Numbered from the stretch's first letter, positions 56,639-64,000 are shown. The stretch: 64,000 nt of DNA from Pseudoxanthomonas koreensis (GCF_010093225.1 NZ_PDWM01000003.1:60022-124021), one strand, 5' to 3'. The notes: generated by a model not told the origin, from the sequence alone. Numbers and translations are program-made.

Positions 56639-57439
56639 ATGGGACCCCGCCGCATCGTCTGCCTGACCGAGGAGCCGACCGAGACGCTGTATGCGCTCGG
56701 CGAGCAGGACCGGATCGTGGGCATCAGCGGCTTCACCGTGCGGCCGCCGCGGGCGCGGCGCGAGAAGCCGAAGGTCAGTGCGTTCACCAGTGCCAAGGTG
56801 GACGCGATCCTGGCGCTGCAGCCGGACCTGGCGATCGGCTTCTCCGACATCCAGGCCGACATCGCCGCGGAGCTGGTCCGGCGCGGGGTGGAGGTGTGGG
56901 TCGCCAACCACCGCAGCGTGGACGGGATCCTGGACTACGTGCGCCGCCTGGGCGCGCTGGTCGGGGCCGGCGACAGGGCGCTGGCGTACGCCGATTCCCT
57001 GCGGCGCGGGCTCGATGCGGTCGAGCGCCGCGCCGCTGCGCTGCCGGTACGGCCGAAGGTGTATTTCGAGGAGTGGGACGAGCCGATCATCACCGGCATC
57101 CAGTGGGTGGCCGAGCTGGTGCGGCTCGCGGGTGGCGAGGACGTGTTCCCCGAGTTGTCACACGAATCGCTGGCGAAGGGGCGGATCCTGGCCAATGGGG
57201 ATCCGGTGGTGGCGCGTGCGCCGGACATCATCCTCGGCTCGTGGTGCGGCAAGAAGTTCCGGCCGCAGTCGGTGGCTGCGCGCCCCGGCTGGGACGCGAT
57301 CCCGGCGGTGCGCGACGGCGAGCTGCACGAGATCAAGTCGCCGCTGATCCTGCAGCCGGGCCCGGCGGCCCTGACCGATGGCGTGGAGGCGATCGCGGCG
57401 ATCATCCATGGCTGGGCCGGGCGGCGCGGATTGTCCTGA
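56639..57439 (+). CDS. BtuF-like substrate-binding domain protein without signal peptide
   Basis: 266 residues with the fold of cobalamin/iron-chelate binding proteins: RIVCLTEEPTETLYALGEQD, GISGFTVRPPRARREKPKVS, DAILALQPDLAIGFSDIQAD, IQWVAELVRLAGGEDVFPEL, APDIILGSWCGKKFRPQS. No signal peptide is encoded from ATG 56639, and earlier in-frame starts (TTG 56621 and others) add no hydrophobic segment, so it is probably cytoplasmic. No BtuCD permease or ATPase is nearby. Such orphan forms are common in xanthomonads, role unknown. Located 74 bp after pdxH. Confidence 0.85.
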   Translation: MGPRRIVCLTEEPTETLYALGEQDRIVGISGFTVRPPRARREKPKVSAFTSAKVDAILALQPDLAIGFSDIQADIAAELVRRGVEVWVANHRSVDGILDYVRRLGALVGAGDRALAYADSLRRGLDAVERRAAALPVRPKVYFEEWDEPIITGIQWVAELVRLAGGEDVFPELSHESLAKGRILANGDPVVARAPDIILGSWCGKKFRPQSVAARPGWDAIPAVRDGELHEIKSPLILQPGPAALTDGVEAIAAIIHGWAGRRGLS

Positions 57440-57463
57440 TCGCCGCGCTGGCGTCGCGCCTCC

Positions 57464-57597
57464 TGTAGGAGCCCACTTCAGGGGGCGACCCGGTTGCATT
57501 GAAGGTGCGGCGCTCGACACGGCGTCTCCGGAGCGGTCGCGTTGTTCGCGGCTGCATCCGGACCGCGTCGGGTCGCCCCCTGAAGTGGGCTCCTACA
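57464..57597. repeat. REP inverted pair (BIME-like)
   Basis: Left unit 57464-57492 and right unit 57569-57597, same family as at 15551 and 52194 (TGTAGGAGCCCACTTCAGGG). It sits between convergent genes. The right unit supplies the TAG stop of the minus-strand methyltransferase gene. Confidence 0.95.
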
Positions 57598-58183
57598 GCC
57601 GCTCCAGCGCCGAGGCGGTCCCCGCCAGCGACGGCGAGAGCCAGCAGTGCGATCCCAGCGCGGTGAAGCCGTGGGCTTCCAGGCGGCGCCGGTACCAGGC
57701 CGCCTTGCGCGGCTGGAAATCCTCGGTGTCGCCTTCGAACTCGTCCTCGGCGGTGAACGCCTCGAGGAATGCGATGCCTCCGCACAATTCCGCCAACCCG
57801 GGCAGTCCCTGGTTCAGCTCACGGGTCGGCAGGTAGTGCAGCACGTCGGCGCACACCAGCAGGTCGACCGGCGCGCACGGGCGCAGCCAGGCGAAATCGC
57901 CGAAGCGCGCCAGGTGCAGGTTGCGGCGGGTCCCGTGGCGTGCGACCGCGTACTCGCTGCTGTCGAAACCCAGGTAGCGCAGCTTCGGGCGCAGCTTCAG
58001 CAGCGGCGCCCGCCACGCGCCCTCGCCGCAGCCGATGTCGAGCACGCTGCGCAGCGGGCGCTCGAGGTGGTGCTCGGCGACCGCCACCGCGAGCGCGACC
58101 TTGCGTGCCAGCCGGCGCGCATCGTGGATCGCCTGGCCGCGGTACCAGTGTTCGAAGTAGGCACGGTCGTAGGTCTTGGGCAT
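57593..58183 (-). CDS. SAM-dependent class I methyltransferase
   Basis: 196 residues: MPKTYDRAYFEHWYRGQAIH, then motif I SVLDIGCGEGAWRAPLLKLR, motif II-like YLGFDSSEYAVAR, VDLLVCADVLHYLPTREL and AAWYRRRLEAHGFTALGSHC. Substrate unknown; the DVLHYL/HHFE style suggests small-molecule or lipid targets but cannot be resolved. ATG 58183 chosen from homologous MPKTYDRAYF. The TAG stop falls inside a REP unit, so insertion of the repeat may have fixed the current C-terminus (ASALERL). Confidence 0.85.
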   Translation of the reverse strand: MPKTYDRAYFEHWYRGQAIHDARRLARKVALAVAVAEHHLERPLRSVLDIGCGEGAWRAPLLKLRPKLRYLGFDSSEYAVARHGTRRNLHLARFGDFAWLRPCAPVDLLVCADVLHYLPTRELNQGLPGLAELCGGIAFLEAFTAEDEFEGDTEDFQPRKAAWYRRRLEAHGFTALGSHCWLSPSLAGTASALERL

Positions 58184-58280
58184 CGTGATGGTCGCAGTCG
58201 GGAGTGGAACAAGGCGCAGGTTCGACAGCCGCGGGCGCGATCGCCGAGAATCCGCCCATCCTAGCCGCAGGCCGCCGCGC

Positions 58281-58736
58281 ATGTATGCCACCTATCTCTG
58301 GGTGAAGACCTTCCACCTGCTGTTCGTCATCGCCTGGATGGCGGCGGGGTTCTACCTGCCGCGGATCCTGGTCAACCTCGCCGAAGCGGGGCAGCAGGCC
58401 GAAGTGCGCGCACGCCTGCTGCTGATGGGCCGGCGGCTCTACCGCTTCGGCCACGTCATGTTCGGCCTGGCGGTCCTGCTGGGCCTGGTGCTGTGGCTCG
58501 GGCATCGCGTGATCGACGGGTTCCCGACCATGGTCGGATCGCCCGCGGGCTGGCTGCACGCCAAGCTGCTGCTGGTCGCGCTGCTGCTGGCGCACTACAT
58601 CGTCGCTGGCCGCTGGCTCAAGGGCGTGGAGCAGGGACGCGCGCTGCCTTCGTCGCGTGCCTTGCGCGTGTTCAACGAACTGCCGGTGCTGGGCCTGGTG
58701 CTGGTGATCTGGCTGGTGCTGGCCAAACCGTTCTGA
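58281..58736 (+). CDS. HemJ/CopD-like membrane protein
   Basis: 151 residues, four helices. Pattern of the HemJ (UPF0093) protoporphyrinogen oxidase family: YLWVKTFHLLFVIAWMAAGF with YLPRILVNLAE, RRLYRFGHVMFGLAVLLGLV, GWLHAKLLLVALLLAHYIVA and RVFNELPVLGLVLVIWLVLA ending KPF. The conserved His in KTFH and Lys in LHAKL are present. Annotation as CopD (copper) is a common alternative for this family. ATG 58281; the control region is shared with the divergent methyltransferase gene, 97 bp away. Confidence 0.8.
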   Translation: MYATYLWVKTFHLLFVIAWMAAGFYLPRILVNLAEAGQQAEVRARLLLMGRRLYRFGHVMFGLAVLLGLVLWLGHRVIDGFPTMVGSPAGWLHAKLLLVALLLAHYIVAGRWLKGVEQGRALPSSRALRVFNELPVLGLVLVIWLVLAKPF

Positions 58737-58741
58737 TCGGC

Positions 58742-60427
58742 TCAGCGCTGCGGCATGAAATCGGCCGGCTGCGGCAGTTCCACCGGCACGCCGTTGCCGT
58801 CGCAGGTGCCGGCGGCGCACAGCCGCGCGCGCAGCTTCGGCGTGGCCTGCACGATCACGTGGTAGATCGCGTTCTGCTCCAGCGTGCCGCGCACCGCCGC
58901 GCTGCCGGGGCCGCGCGCCCAGATGCCCACGTCCTCGCCGCCGTGCGACTCGGACTTCAGCGGCACCAGCGCTTCCTGCAGGTAGTCGGGGTGTTCGGTG
59001 TCGACCTGGCTCAGGTCGGGGCGGCCCTGCACCGGCTCGACGGCGCTGGGCGTATGCAGGAAGCGCTTCGGCCCCGCCGGCTGGCGGTTGCTCGCGCCGG
59101 TATTGCCCGGGCCGTTGGCGTAGGTGAGCGTGGTGAAGGGCAGGCCGGTCAGGTCGCGGGTGTAGTCGGCCGTGCCGCCATCCTCGCCGCCACCGCGCAC
59201 CTTGCCCAGGATCGGGTTGCCGCGCACCGGGTAGCCGACGAAGTTGAGCGTGTGCGAGTGGTCGGCGGTGACCAGGATCAGGGTGTCGTCGGCCGTCGTC
59301 ATTTCGACGGCGGTGCGCACCGCTTCGGACAGCGAGACGGTCTCGTCCAGTGCGCGGAAGGCGTTGCCGTCGTGGTTGGCGTGGTCGATGCGGCCGCCTT
59401 CGACCATCAACACGAAGCCGTCCGGGTCCTTCGACAGGCGCCGGATCGCTTCGGCGGTGAGCTCGGCCAGCGACGGTTCCGCGTCGCGATTGCGGTCGTG
59501 GCCGTACTGCATGTGGTCGGGCTCGAACAGGCCGAGGACGGCCGGTGCGTCACTCGCTGCCTGCAGCTGCGCGCGGTTCCAGGCGTAGGCGCCACCGGGA
59601 TGCGCGGCCTTCCATTCGGCGACCAGGTCGCGGCCGTCGAGGCGCTGGCCGACCTTGTCGTCGTACTCCGGATCGCGCGCTTCGACCGGCATGAACTCGC
59701 CGCGGCCGCCGCCGAGCAGCACCTGCGGGCCGTGGCCAAAGGGCGTGGCGACCATCTGCCGGGCGATGTCGGTGCAGCCGGCGGCCACCGCTTCCGGCGG
59801 CAGGTCGGTGTCGTTCTCCCAGTTGCGGTCGGGCGAATGCGCCCAGGTCGCCGCCGGGGTGGCGTGGGTCAGGCGCGCGGTGGTGACGATGCCGGTGGCC
59901 ATGCCGGCGCTGTCGGCCAGCTGCAGCCAGGTCAGGCGCTGCTTGCGCAGGCTGTCGGCGCAGTCGTGGCGGTCGCCGGCCGAGACTCCGATCGCGCCCA
60001 TGTGGCTCTTCACCCCGGTGGTGATCGCGGTCATGGTGCCGGCCGAATCGGGGGTCTGCGAATCGGTGTTGTAGGTCTTGCTGAAGCCGGTGGCGGGGAA
60101 ATGCTCCCAGCTCAGCAGGTTCTCCTCACCCGGGCCGCCCTTGCGCTGGCCGTCGAGGATGCGCGCGGCGGCCACCGTGGTCAGGCTCATGCCGTCGCCG
60201 AGGAACAGGATCACGTTCTTCGCCCTGCCGCCCATCGCGCCGCGGCTGGCGGCCTGGGCCGCGCCGCTGCGGTACCACCATTCCGGGGTCGCGCCCTGCG
60301 GGTGGGCCACCGTGGGCACCGGGACCGTGATCGCGGTGGCCGGGCGGGTGCCGCCGGGGGCGGCGCAGGCGCCGAGCAGGGTGGCGCAGAAGGCGGTCAG
60401 GGGCAGCAGCAGGGTGCGAGGGTGCAT
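58742..60427 (-). CDS. Alkaline phosphatase, lipoprotein form
   Basis: 561 residues, PhoA superfamily. Lipobox near residue 20 (FCATLLGAC), so it is probably lipid-anchored in the envelope. Metal and catalytic motifs: NVILFLGDGMSLTTVAAARI, the active-site Ser in TDSQTPDSAGTMTAI, DGFVLMVEGGRIDHANHDGN, ILVTADHSHTLNFVG, and SHGGEDVGIWARGPGS near the end. It releases phosphate from monoesters, usually when phosphate is scarce; no Pho box was identified. ATG 60427 chosen for the signal sequence; the upstream in-frame stretch is not signal-like. It converges on the HemJ-like gene with a 5-bp gap. Confidence 0.93.
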   Translation of the reverse strand: MHPRTLLLPLTAFCATLLGACAAPGGTRPATAITVPVPTVAHPQGATPEWWYRSGAAQAASRGAMGGRAKNVILFLGDGMSLTTVAAARILDGQRKGGPGEENLLSWEHFPATGFSKTYNTDSQTPDSAGTMTAITTGVKSHMGAIGVSAGDRHDCADSLRKQRLTWLQLADSAGMATGIVTTARLTHATPAATWAHSPDRNWENDTDLPPEAVAAGCTDIARQMVATPFGHGPQVLLGGGRGEFMPVEARDPEYDDKVGQRLDGRDLVAEWKAAHPGGAYAWNRAQLQAASDAPAVLGLFEPDHMQYGHDRNRDAEPSLAELTAEAIRRLSKDPDGFVLMVEGGRIDHANHDGNAFRALDETVSLSEAVRTAVEMTTADDTLILVTADHSHTLNFVGYPVRGNPILGKVRGGGEDGGTADYTRDLTGLPFTTLTYANGPGNTGASNRQPAGPKRFLHTPSAVEPVQGRPDLSQVDTEHPDYLQEALVPLKSESHGGEDVGIWARGPGSAAVRGTLEQNAIYHVIVQATPKLRARLCAAGTCDGNGVPVELPQPADFMPQR

Positions 60428-60635
60428 CGGGTTCCGGCAGTGGAGGAGCCGCCGGCCTACGGGCGCGGCCCGTCGCGCGGCGCCGTGTCCCGACGCCGGT
60501 GGCGCGATTGGGGTGGCACCCATTATGCCGTGCCACCAGTGTCATGCCGATGACATGACGCCGTTCCGCGCACGCCGTCGCGGGAATCGCCGCCGTTGGG
60601 CTATCGTGCCCGCTTCGCGCTCCGACGGACTCCCG

Positions 60636-61910
60636 ATGAAACTGGTCTCGGCCTGGCTGGCCATCCCCTTCTGGCAGCGCGTGCTCGCCGGCTTCGTCCT
60701 CGGCGCGCTGGCCGGCTGGCTGATGGGCCCGGCGGCAGAGACCTGGTTCGGCCCGCTGGGCACGATCTACGTGACCCTGATCCGGATGATCGCGGTGCCG
60801 CTGGTGCTGTTCGCGGTGGTCAACGCGGTGGCCTCGCTGCACGGGCAGAAGTCGATGGCCGCGCTGGGCGGGCGCACCTTCCTGTGGTTCGCCGCCACCG
60901 CCACGCTGGCGGTGTGCGTGGGCCTGGGCACCGGGCTGCTGCTGAAGCCGGGCCTGGGCCTGACCGGACTGGAGATGGCCGCCGACTACACCCCGCGCGA
61001 AGTGCCCACCCCGGTACAGGTGCTGCTGGACGTGGTCCCGACGAATCCGTTCAAGGCGCTGGCTGACGGCAAGATCCTGCAGGTGATCTTCTTCGCCGGC
61101 CTGGTCGGCTTCGCCCTGGTCAAGCTCGGCGAGCGCACCGCGCGGCTGCGCGCGCTGGCCGGCGAGGCCAGCGAGATGATGATCCAGGTCACCCGCTTCG
61201 TGCTGGAGATGACCCCGCTGGGCACCTTCGGCCTGATCGCCGGGCTGGTCGGCAGCTACGGCTTCGAGCGGCTGCTGCCGCTGGGCAGCTTCGTGTTCGC
61301 CCTGTACCTGGCGTGCACGCTGCACATCGTGTTCGTCTACGGCGGCCTGCTGCTGGCGCACGGACTCAACCCGCTGAAGTTCTTCCGCGGCGCCGCGCCG
61401 GGCATGCAGGTCGGCTTCGTCAGCTCGTCGAGCTTCGCCTCGATGCCGGTGGCCATGCGCAGCGTCACCCACAACCTGGGCGTGGACAAGGACTACGCCG
61501 CGTTCGCGGTGCCGCTGGGCGCGAGCATCAAGATGGACGGCTGCGGCGCGATCTACCCGGCGCTCACGGCGGTGTTCGTCGCCCAGTACTTCGGCATCGA
61601 CCTGTCGCTGAACCAGTACTTCGTGATCCTGCTGGCTTCGGTGCTGGGCAGCTTCGGCACCGCCGGCGTGCCCGGCACGGCGATCGTGATGGTCACCCTG
61701 GTGCTGAGCGCGGCCAAGCTGCCGCTGGAAGGCATCGCCCTGCTGGTGGCGATCGATCGCGTCCTCGACATGATGCGCACCATGACCAACGTGACCGGCC
61801 AGATGCTGGTGCCGGTACTGGTGGCCAAGCAGACCGGACTGCTGGACCGCGAGGTCTACGAACGCGCCTCCAGCAACGTCGGCCTCGAGGAGGCCGGCGT
61901 CGGGGATTGA
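60636..61910 (+). CDS. Dicarboxylate/amino acid:cation symporter (DAACS/GltP family)
   Basis: 424 residues, multi-helix inner-membrane carrier. Family motifs: LIRMIAVPLVLFAVVNAVAS, the serine-rich hairpin GFVSSSSFASMPVAM, and SFGTAGVPGTAIVMVTLVLS. The substrate motif normally written NMDGT reads KMDGCGA here (ASIKMDGCGAIYPALT), so the specificity may differ from glutamate, aspartate or C4-dicarboxylate carriers. ATG 60636 (MKLVSAWLAIPFW). About 580 bp of non-coding sequence follow. Confidence 0.92.
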   Translation: MKLVSAWLAIPFWQRVLAGFVLGALAGWLMGPAAETWFGPLGTIYVTLIRMIAVPLVLFAVVNAVASLHGQKSMAALGGRTFLWFAATATLAVCVGLGTGLLLKPGLGLTGLEMAADYTPREVPTPVQVLLDVVPTNPFKALADGKILQVIFFAGLVGFALVKLGERTARLRALAGEASEMMIQVTRFVLEMTPLGTFGLIAGLVGSYGFERLLPLGSFVFALYLACTLHIVFVYGGLLLAHGLNPLKFFRGAAPGMQVGFVSSSSFASMPVAMRSVTHNLGVDKDYAAFAVPLGASIKMDGCGAIYPALTAVFVAQYFGIDLSLNQYFVILLASVLGSFGTAGVPGTAIVMVTLVLSAAKLPLEGIALLVAIDRVLDMMRTMTNVTGQMLVPVLVAKQTGLLDREVYERASSNVGLEEAGVGD

Positions 61911-62021
61911 GGCCGCCGGCGCCCTGGGGAAACAGGTTCTTCCCGTTCCGGGGAGATCCACGCGAGCCCGGGCGTGAAAAGCTGAAAAGCGTCCGGTGGC
62001 GTCGGCTCCGGCGGGGGCCGC

Positions 62022-62121
62022 CGTTCTGCCGCACTGGGGGTCGTCGCTCACGTCGGCGTCCCTGCCCAGTTCGCGAGCGCGGCACATCCCTGTGCCGCTC
62101 GACCCCCAATGCGACAGAACG
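62022..62121 (-). repeat. Structured repeat element A (minus orientation), GGA-loop hairpins
   Basis: Outer arms 62022-62043 and 62100-62121 pair over 22 nt; the two mismatches are G-U wobbles only if the RNA is read from the minus strand. Inside, minus strand, GGCACAGGGATGTGCC (62096-62081) forms a hairpin, then 14 nt, then GGCAGGGACGCC (62066-62055). Same plan as element B at 62258-62351. It lies between convergent genes in a 578-bp gap (61911-62488) that shows no gene. Confidence 0.8.
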
Positions 62122-62257
62122 ACGTCCTCTCGCGGCGTTGCGGGCATGGCTTCGTTCGCCCCGATCGAACCGCATGACTCTTGTAGAACGCATCGCCATG
62201 CTGTGTATCGGGGGCCAGTAGAAGCCACGCCCCCAGAAGATCGCGATAGGACGCCGT

Positions 62258-62351
62258 ACCTTGGGTATATGGCCCAAGTGGCACATGGATGTGCCACGGC
62301 CCTGAGTAAAGACAGGATGTCGTCCCGAAGGGTGGGCCATATACCCAAGGT
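62258..62351 (+). repeat. Structured repeat element B (plus orientation), GGA-loop hairpins
   Basis: Outer arms ACCTTGGGTATATGGCCCA (62258-62276) and 62333-62351 are a perfect 19-bp pair. Inside, plus strand, GTGGCACATGGATGTGCCAC (62278-62297) is a hairpin with GGA in its top, followed after 13 nt by GACAGGATGTC (62311-62321) and by CCCGAAGGG (62324-62332). Relative to element A it is inverted, 136 bp away. Between them GCATGGC (about 62144) and GCCATGC (about 62196) form a further stem. Confidence 0.82.
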
Positions 62352-62408
62352 GCGGCGGCCCCCACCGGAGTCGACGCTCCTGCCTTATCAAGCCTTCCAG
62401 CGGTACGG

Positions 62409-62438
62409 AAAAAACGAAGGCCACCCGGAGGCGGCCTT
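62409..62438 (-). terminator. Rho-independent terminator of the first NlpC/P60 gene
   Basis: Stem AAGGCCGCC / GG(T)GGCCTT on the minus strand (62438-62417), followed by CG and six U (A run 62409-62414). It lies about 50 bp after the stop codon at 62489. It should keep transcription from the minus strand out of elements A and B. Confidence 0.9.
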
Positions 62439-62488
62439 GCGTTCGATGCGTTGATTCGTTGGAGGCGACCCGGTGCCCCGCCGTGCGG

Positions 62489-63379
62489 TCAGATCTCGAC
62501 CCGGCGCGCCTGCATGAAACGGTTGCCCCAGTAGCCGGTGTCCATGCGGTCCACCCGCACGTCCTTGCCGCGGCTGGGCGCATGCAGGAACTGGCCGTCG
62601 CCGACATAGATGCCGACATGGTTGACCCGGCCGCGCAGGCCGAAGAACACCAGGTCGCCCGGGGTCAGCTGGCTGCGGTCGCGGATCAGCTGGGCGTCGG
62701 ACTTGGCCGCCATCTCGCGCGAGACGCGCGGCAGCTCGATGCCCAGCGCGTTGCGGAACACGTAGCCGACCAGCCCGCTGCAGTCGAAGCCTTCGGTCGA
62801 GGTACCGCCCCAGCGGTACGGCGTGCCGATCAGGGCGGTCGCCGCCTTCAGCACCTGCTGCACCCGGCTCTGCTCGGCCGGCTGCGACTGGGCCGGCACG
62901 CCCTGGGTCAGGTCGTAGGCGGCGAGCAGGCGGCTGACGTCGCCGGCGAACATCGCCGAGCGGTCGAGCAGGGGCAGGCTGTCATTGCCGGACAGATGCG
63001 GCAGCAGCGCGGCCAGGGTGGCGTTGGCGGCTGCGTCGGCCTTCTGGCGCAGGCTGGGGGCCGGGGCGGCAGCAGGCTTGGCGGCGGCGACGGGAGCGGC
63101 CTTCGCCGGTGCGCGTGCCGCGGCAGCGGCCGGCAGGGCGGCAGCCGGCGGGTCGGCAACGGCCGGGACCAGCGCCGCCATGTCGATTTCGGGGGCGGCC
63201 ACGGCCAGCGCGGGCGCGGCCTGGGTGATGGCTTCCGGTTCCACGGCGGCCGGTCCGGCCAGCGCCGGCAGGGCCGGGAGGGCCAGCAGCAGGGAGAGGA
63301 GGGAATGCAGCACCCGGCGCGGAGCGCGGGCGGCAGGAGTGGCGGCGGGGTGGCCTGGGTTCAGGTTCTCGGACGTCAC
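62489..63379 (-). CDS. NlpC/P60 family cell-wall hydrolase
   Basis: 296 residues. Signal-like helix (VLHSLLSLLLALPALPALA), an Ala/Pro-rich linker (about 45-115), a short helical part and a C-terminal NlpC/P60 domain: IGTPYRWGGTSTEGFDCSGL (catalytic Cys), LTPGDLVFFGLRGRVNHVGI (catalytic His), YVGDGQFLHAPSRGKDVRVD. It cleaves gamma-D-glutamyl-meso-DAP bonds in peptidoglycan stems. Start uncertain: GTG 63379 (VTSENLNPGHP) used here; TTG 63397 is the alternative; neither has a strong ribosome site. A paralogue lies 90 bp upstream, also minus strand. Confidence 0.9.
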   Translation of the reverse strand: MTSENLNPGHPAATPAARAPRRVLHSLLSLLLALPALPALAGPAAVEPEAITQAAPALAVAAPEIDMAALVPAVADPPAAALPAAAAARAPAKAAPVAAAKPAAAPAPSLRQKADAAANATLAALLPHLSGNDSLPLLDRSAMFAGDVSRLLAAYDLTQGVPAQSQPAEQSRVQQVLKAATALIGTPYRWGGTSTEGFDCSGLVGYVFRNALGIELPRVSREMAAKSDAQLIRDRSQLTPGDLVFFGLRGRVNHVGIYVGDGQFLHAPSRGKDVRVDRMDTGYWGNRFMQARRVEI

Positions 63380-63427
63380 GCGCGGATCACAGAACAACGA
63401 TGCGGGCGATCATGCCGGCTTCGCTGC

Positions 63428-63472
63428 TTCGTGATGTTCACAAAAAGTTAAAATATCGTAAATACCGGCGTG
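63428..63472 (-). promoter_or_regulatory. AT-rich promoter candidate for the first NlpC/P60 gene
   Basis: CACAAAAAGTTAAAATATCG is strikingly AT-rich for this genome and lies 50-90 bp upstream of the chosen start. Read on the minus strand it offers TTTACG and TATTTT-like boxes, but I cannot fix an exact -35/-10 pair. Confidence 0.45.
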
Positions 63473-63486
63473 CGCCTTGTCCCATT

Positions 63487-64000
63487 TCAGCGCAGAACGC
63501 GTTTGGCGCCGCTGTAGTGATCGCGCCAGTACGGGCCGTCCAGATGGTCCAGGCGGACCGTGCCGCCGCTGCTGGGGGCATGCACGAAGCGGCCTTCGCC
63601 GACGTAGATGCCGACGTGGGTGACCTCGCCACGGCGGCCGAAGAACACCAGGTCGCCGCTGGCCAGCCGGGCCGGCTCCAGGCGCGGGCCCTGCACCGCG
63701 GCCAGGTCGCGCGAGCTGCGCGGCAGGCGCAGTTCGAGCATGTCGGCGAAGACGTAGTTGACCAGGCCGCTGCAATCGAAGCCGGAATCGGGGGTGTTGC
63801 CGCCGTAGCGGTAGGGGGTGCCGACCAGGCTCAGCGCGCGCAGGGTCACCGCGTTGGCGGCGGCCGGGTCGGCGGGTGCGACCATGGGCCAATGGCCACC
63901 GCCGGGGGCGTCCGCACGGACGGCTTCGCGGCCGCAGCCGGCGAGCAGGAGGGTGCCGAGGGCCGCCGCCAGGGCGACGCGGCGGCCCTCGGCACCCTCC
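63487..64000 (-). CDS. NlpC/P60 lipoprotein hydrolase (5' end outside window)
   Basis: The frame runs to the right edge without an in-frame start beyond ATG 63885. Upstream of that ATG it encodes ALAAALGTLLLAGCGRE, a lipoprotein signal with lipobox LLAGC, so the true start is just outside the window and the ATG at 63885 is internal. Domain: LVGTPYRYGGNTPDSGFDCS with catalytic Cys, LASGDLVFFGRRGEVTHVGI with catalytic His, YVGEGRFVHAPSSGGTVRLD, ending SGAKRVLR. It matches the single-domain Spr/NlpC type of peptidoglycan endopeptidase and is a paralogue of the preceding gene. Confidence 0.9.
   Translation of the reverse strand, partial: EGAEGRRVALAAALGTLLLAGCGREAVRADAPGGGHWPMVAPADPAAANAVTLRALSLVGTPYRYGGNTPDSGFDCSGLVNYVFADMLELRLPRSSRDLAAVQGPRLEPARLASGDLVFFGRRGEVTHVGIYVGEGRFVHAPSSGGTVRLDHLDGPYWRDHYSGAKRVLR
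63948..64000. repeat. 22-bp perfect inverted repeat ending at the window edge
   Basis: Arms 63948-63969 (GGAGGGTGCCGAGGGCCGCC onward) and 63979-64000 are exact mirror images around a 9-nt loop (CAGGGCGAC). It lies in the signal-peptide part of the lipoprotein gene. The right arm stops exactly at the window end, so its true length is unknown. Confidence 0.85.

Noticed and set aside
56639..57439. Vitamin B12 uptake system
   Set aside because: The BtuF-like protein has no signal peptide and no BtuC or BtuD partner nearby, so an uptake role is not supported.
60126..62348. A 740-codon minus-strand frame spanning the symporter and intergenic region
   Set aside because: Runs antisense through the symporter with biased composition and no recognisable domain.
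61911..62488. Small proteins in the gap around elements A and B
   Set aside because: The Arg-rich frames there follow the palindromes and have no ribosome sites. Similar peptides annotated in relatives would just reflect copies of the repeat.

Overview
The window looks like ordinary chromosome from a GC-rich gammaproteobacterium of the Xanthomonadaceae/Lysobacteraceae (Luteimonas, Lysobacter, Pseudoxanthomonas or Stenotrophomonas-like). Reasons: a metX-metB-hom operon behind a SAM-I riboswitch, a TonB-dependent receptor beside a TPR-sulfotransferase, a chpA-chpB-chpC twitching chemotaxis cluster, RF3, Hsp33 and MtgA, and many intergenic GTAG-headed REP palindromes. Genus is inference. I see no tRNA, rRNA, CRISPR array, prophage or intact insertion sequence.

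Layout. 1-5.8 kb: end of the type IV pilus chemosensory operon (chpA cut by the left edge, a CheB-like protein without its catalytic residues, a CheW-like protein). 5.8-11.5 kb: a 54-bp perfect palindrome and a REP, then rsmE/bioA (minus) and nudE/cysQ, mazG, ynfA and a DUF962 gene (plus). 11.5-15.6 kb: ybbAP divergent from tesA. 15.8-21.5 kb: a response regulator, histidine kinase and MacA/MacB-type exporter in one orientation. 21.5-27.4 kb: TPR-sulfotransferase, TonB receptor and a small secreted protein whose tail resembles a receptor C-terminus. 27.5-35.5 kb: hslO, mtgA, a GtrB-like glycosyltransferase, a CBS protein, a hemolysin-III protein, prfC, and a coupled propeller/M23 pair. 35.6-39.2 kb: riboswitch-controlled metX-metB-hom. 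39.2-50.8 kb: two very large periplasmic-propeller sensors (one ends in GGDEF, the other is a hybrid kinase coupled to a secreted unknown protein), with sdaA, a glutaredoxin-like gene and a yceI-cytb561-yceI operon between them. 50.8-61.9 kb: hemE, aroKB, dodecin, pdxH, a signal-less BtuF-like protein, a methyltransferase, a HemJ-like protein, a lipoprotein alkaline phosphatase and a DAACS symporter. 62-64 kb: an unusual structured intergenic region and two NlpC/P60 hydrolases, the second cut by the right edge.

Most coding is tightly coupled (4-bp ATGA/GTGA overlaps at nudE-cysQ, macA-macB, metX-metB-hom, aroK-aroB, yceI-cyb-yceI and the hybrid kinase-secreted protein). REP units sit at operon ends, and two supply the stop codon of the neighbouring gene.

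Most worth a second look: (i) two related ~95-100-bp stem elements at 62022-62121 and 62258-62351, each with inner hairpins presenting ACA-GGA-UGU-like loops that resemble CsrA/RsmA binding sites; (ii) the TonB receptor/TPR-sulfotransferase/small secreted protein trio; (iii) a ~130-residue insertion in MacA; (iv) a hairpin pairing with the metX start codon downstream of the SAM aptamer; (v) the lack of any in-frame start near the conserved N-terminus of hslO.
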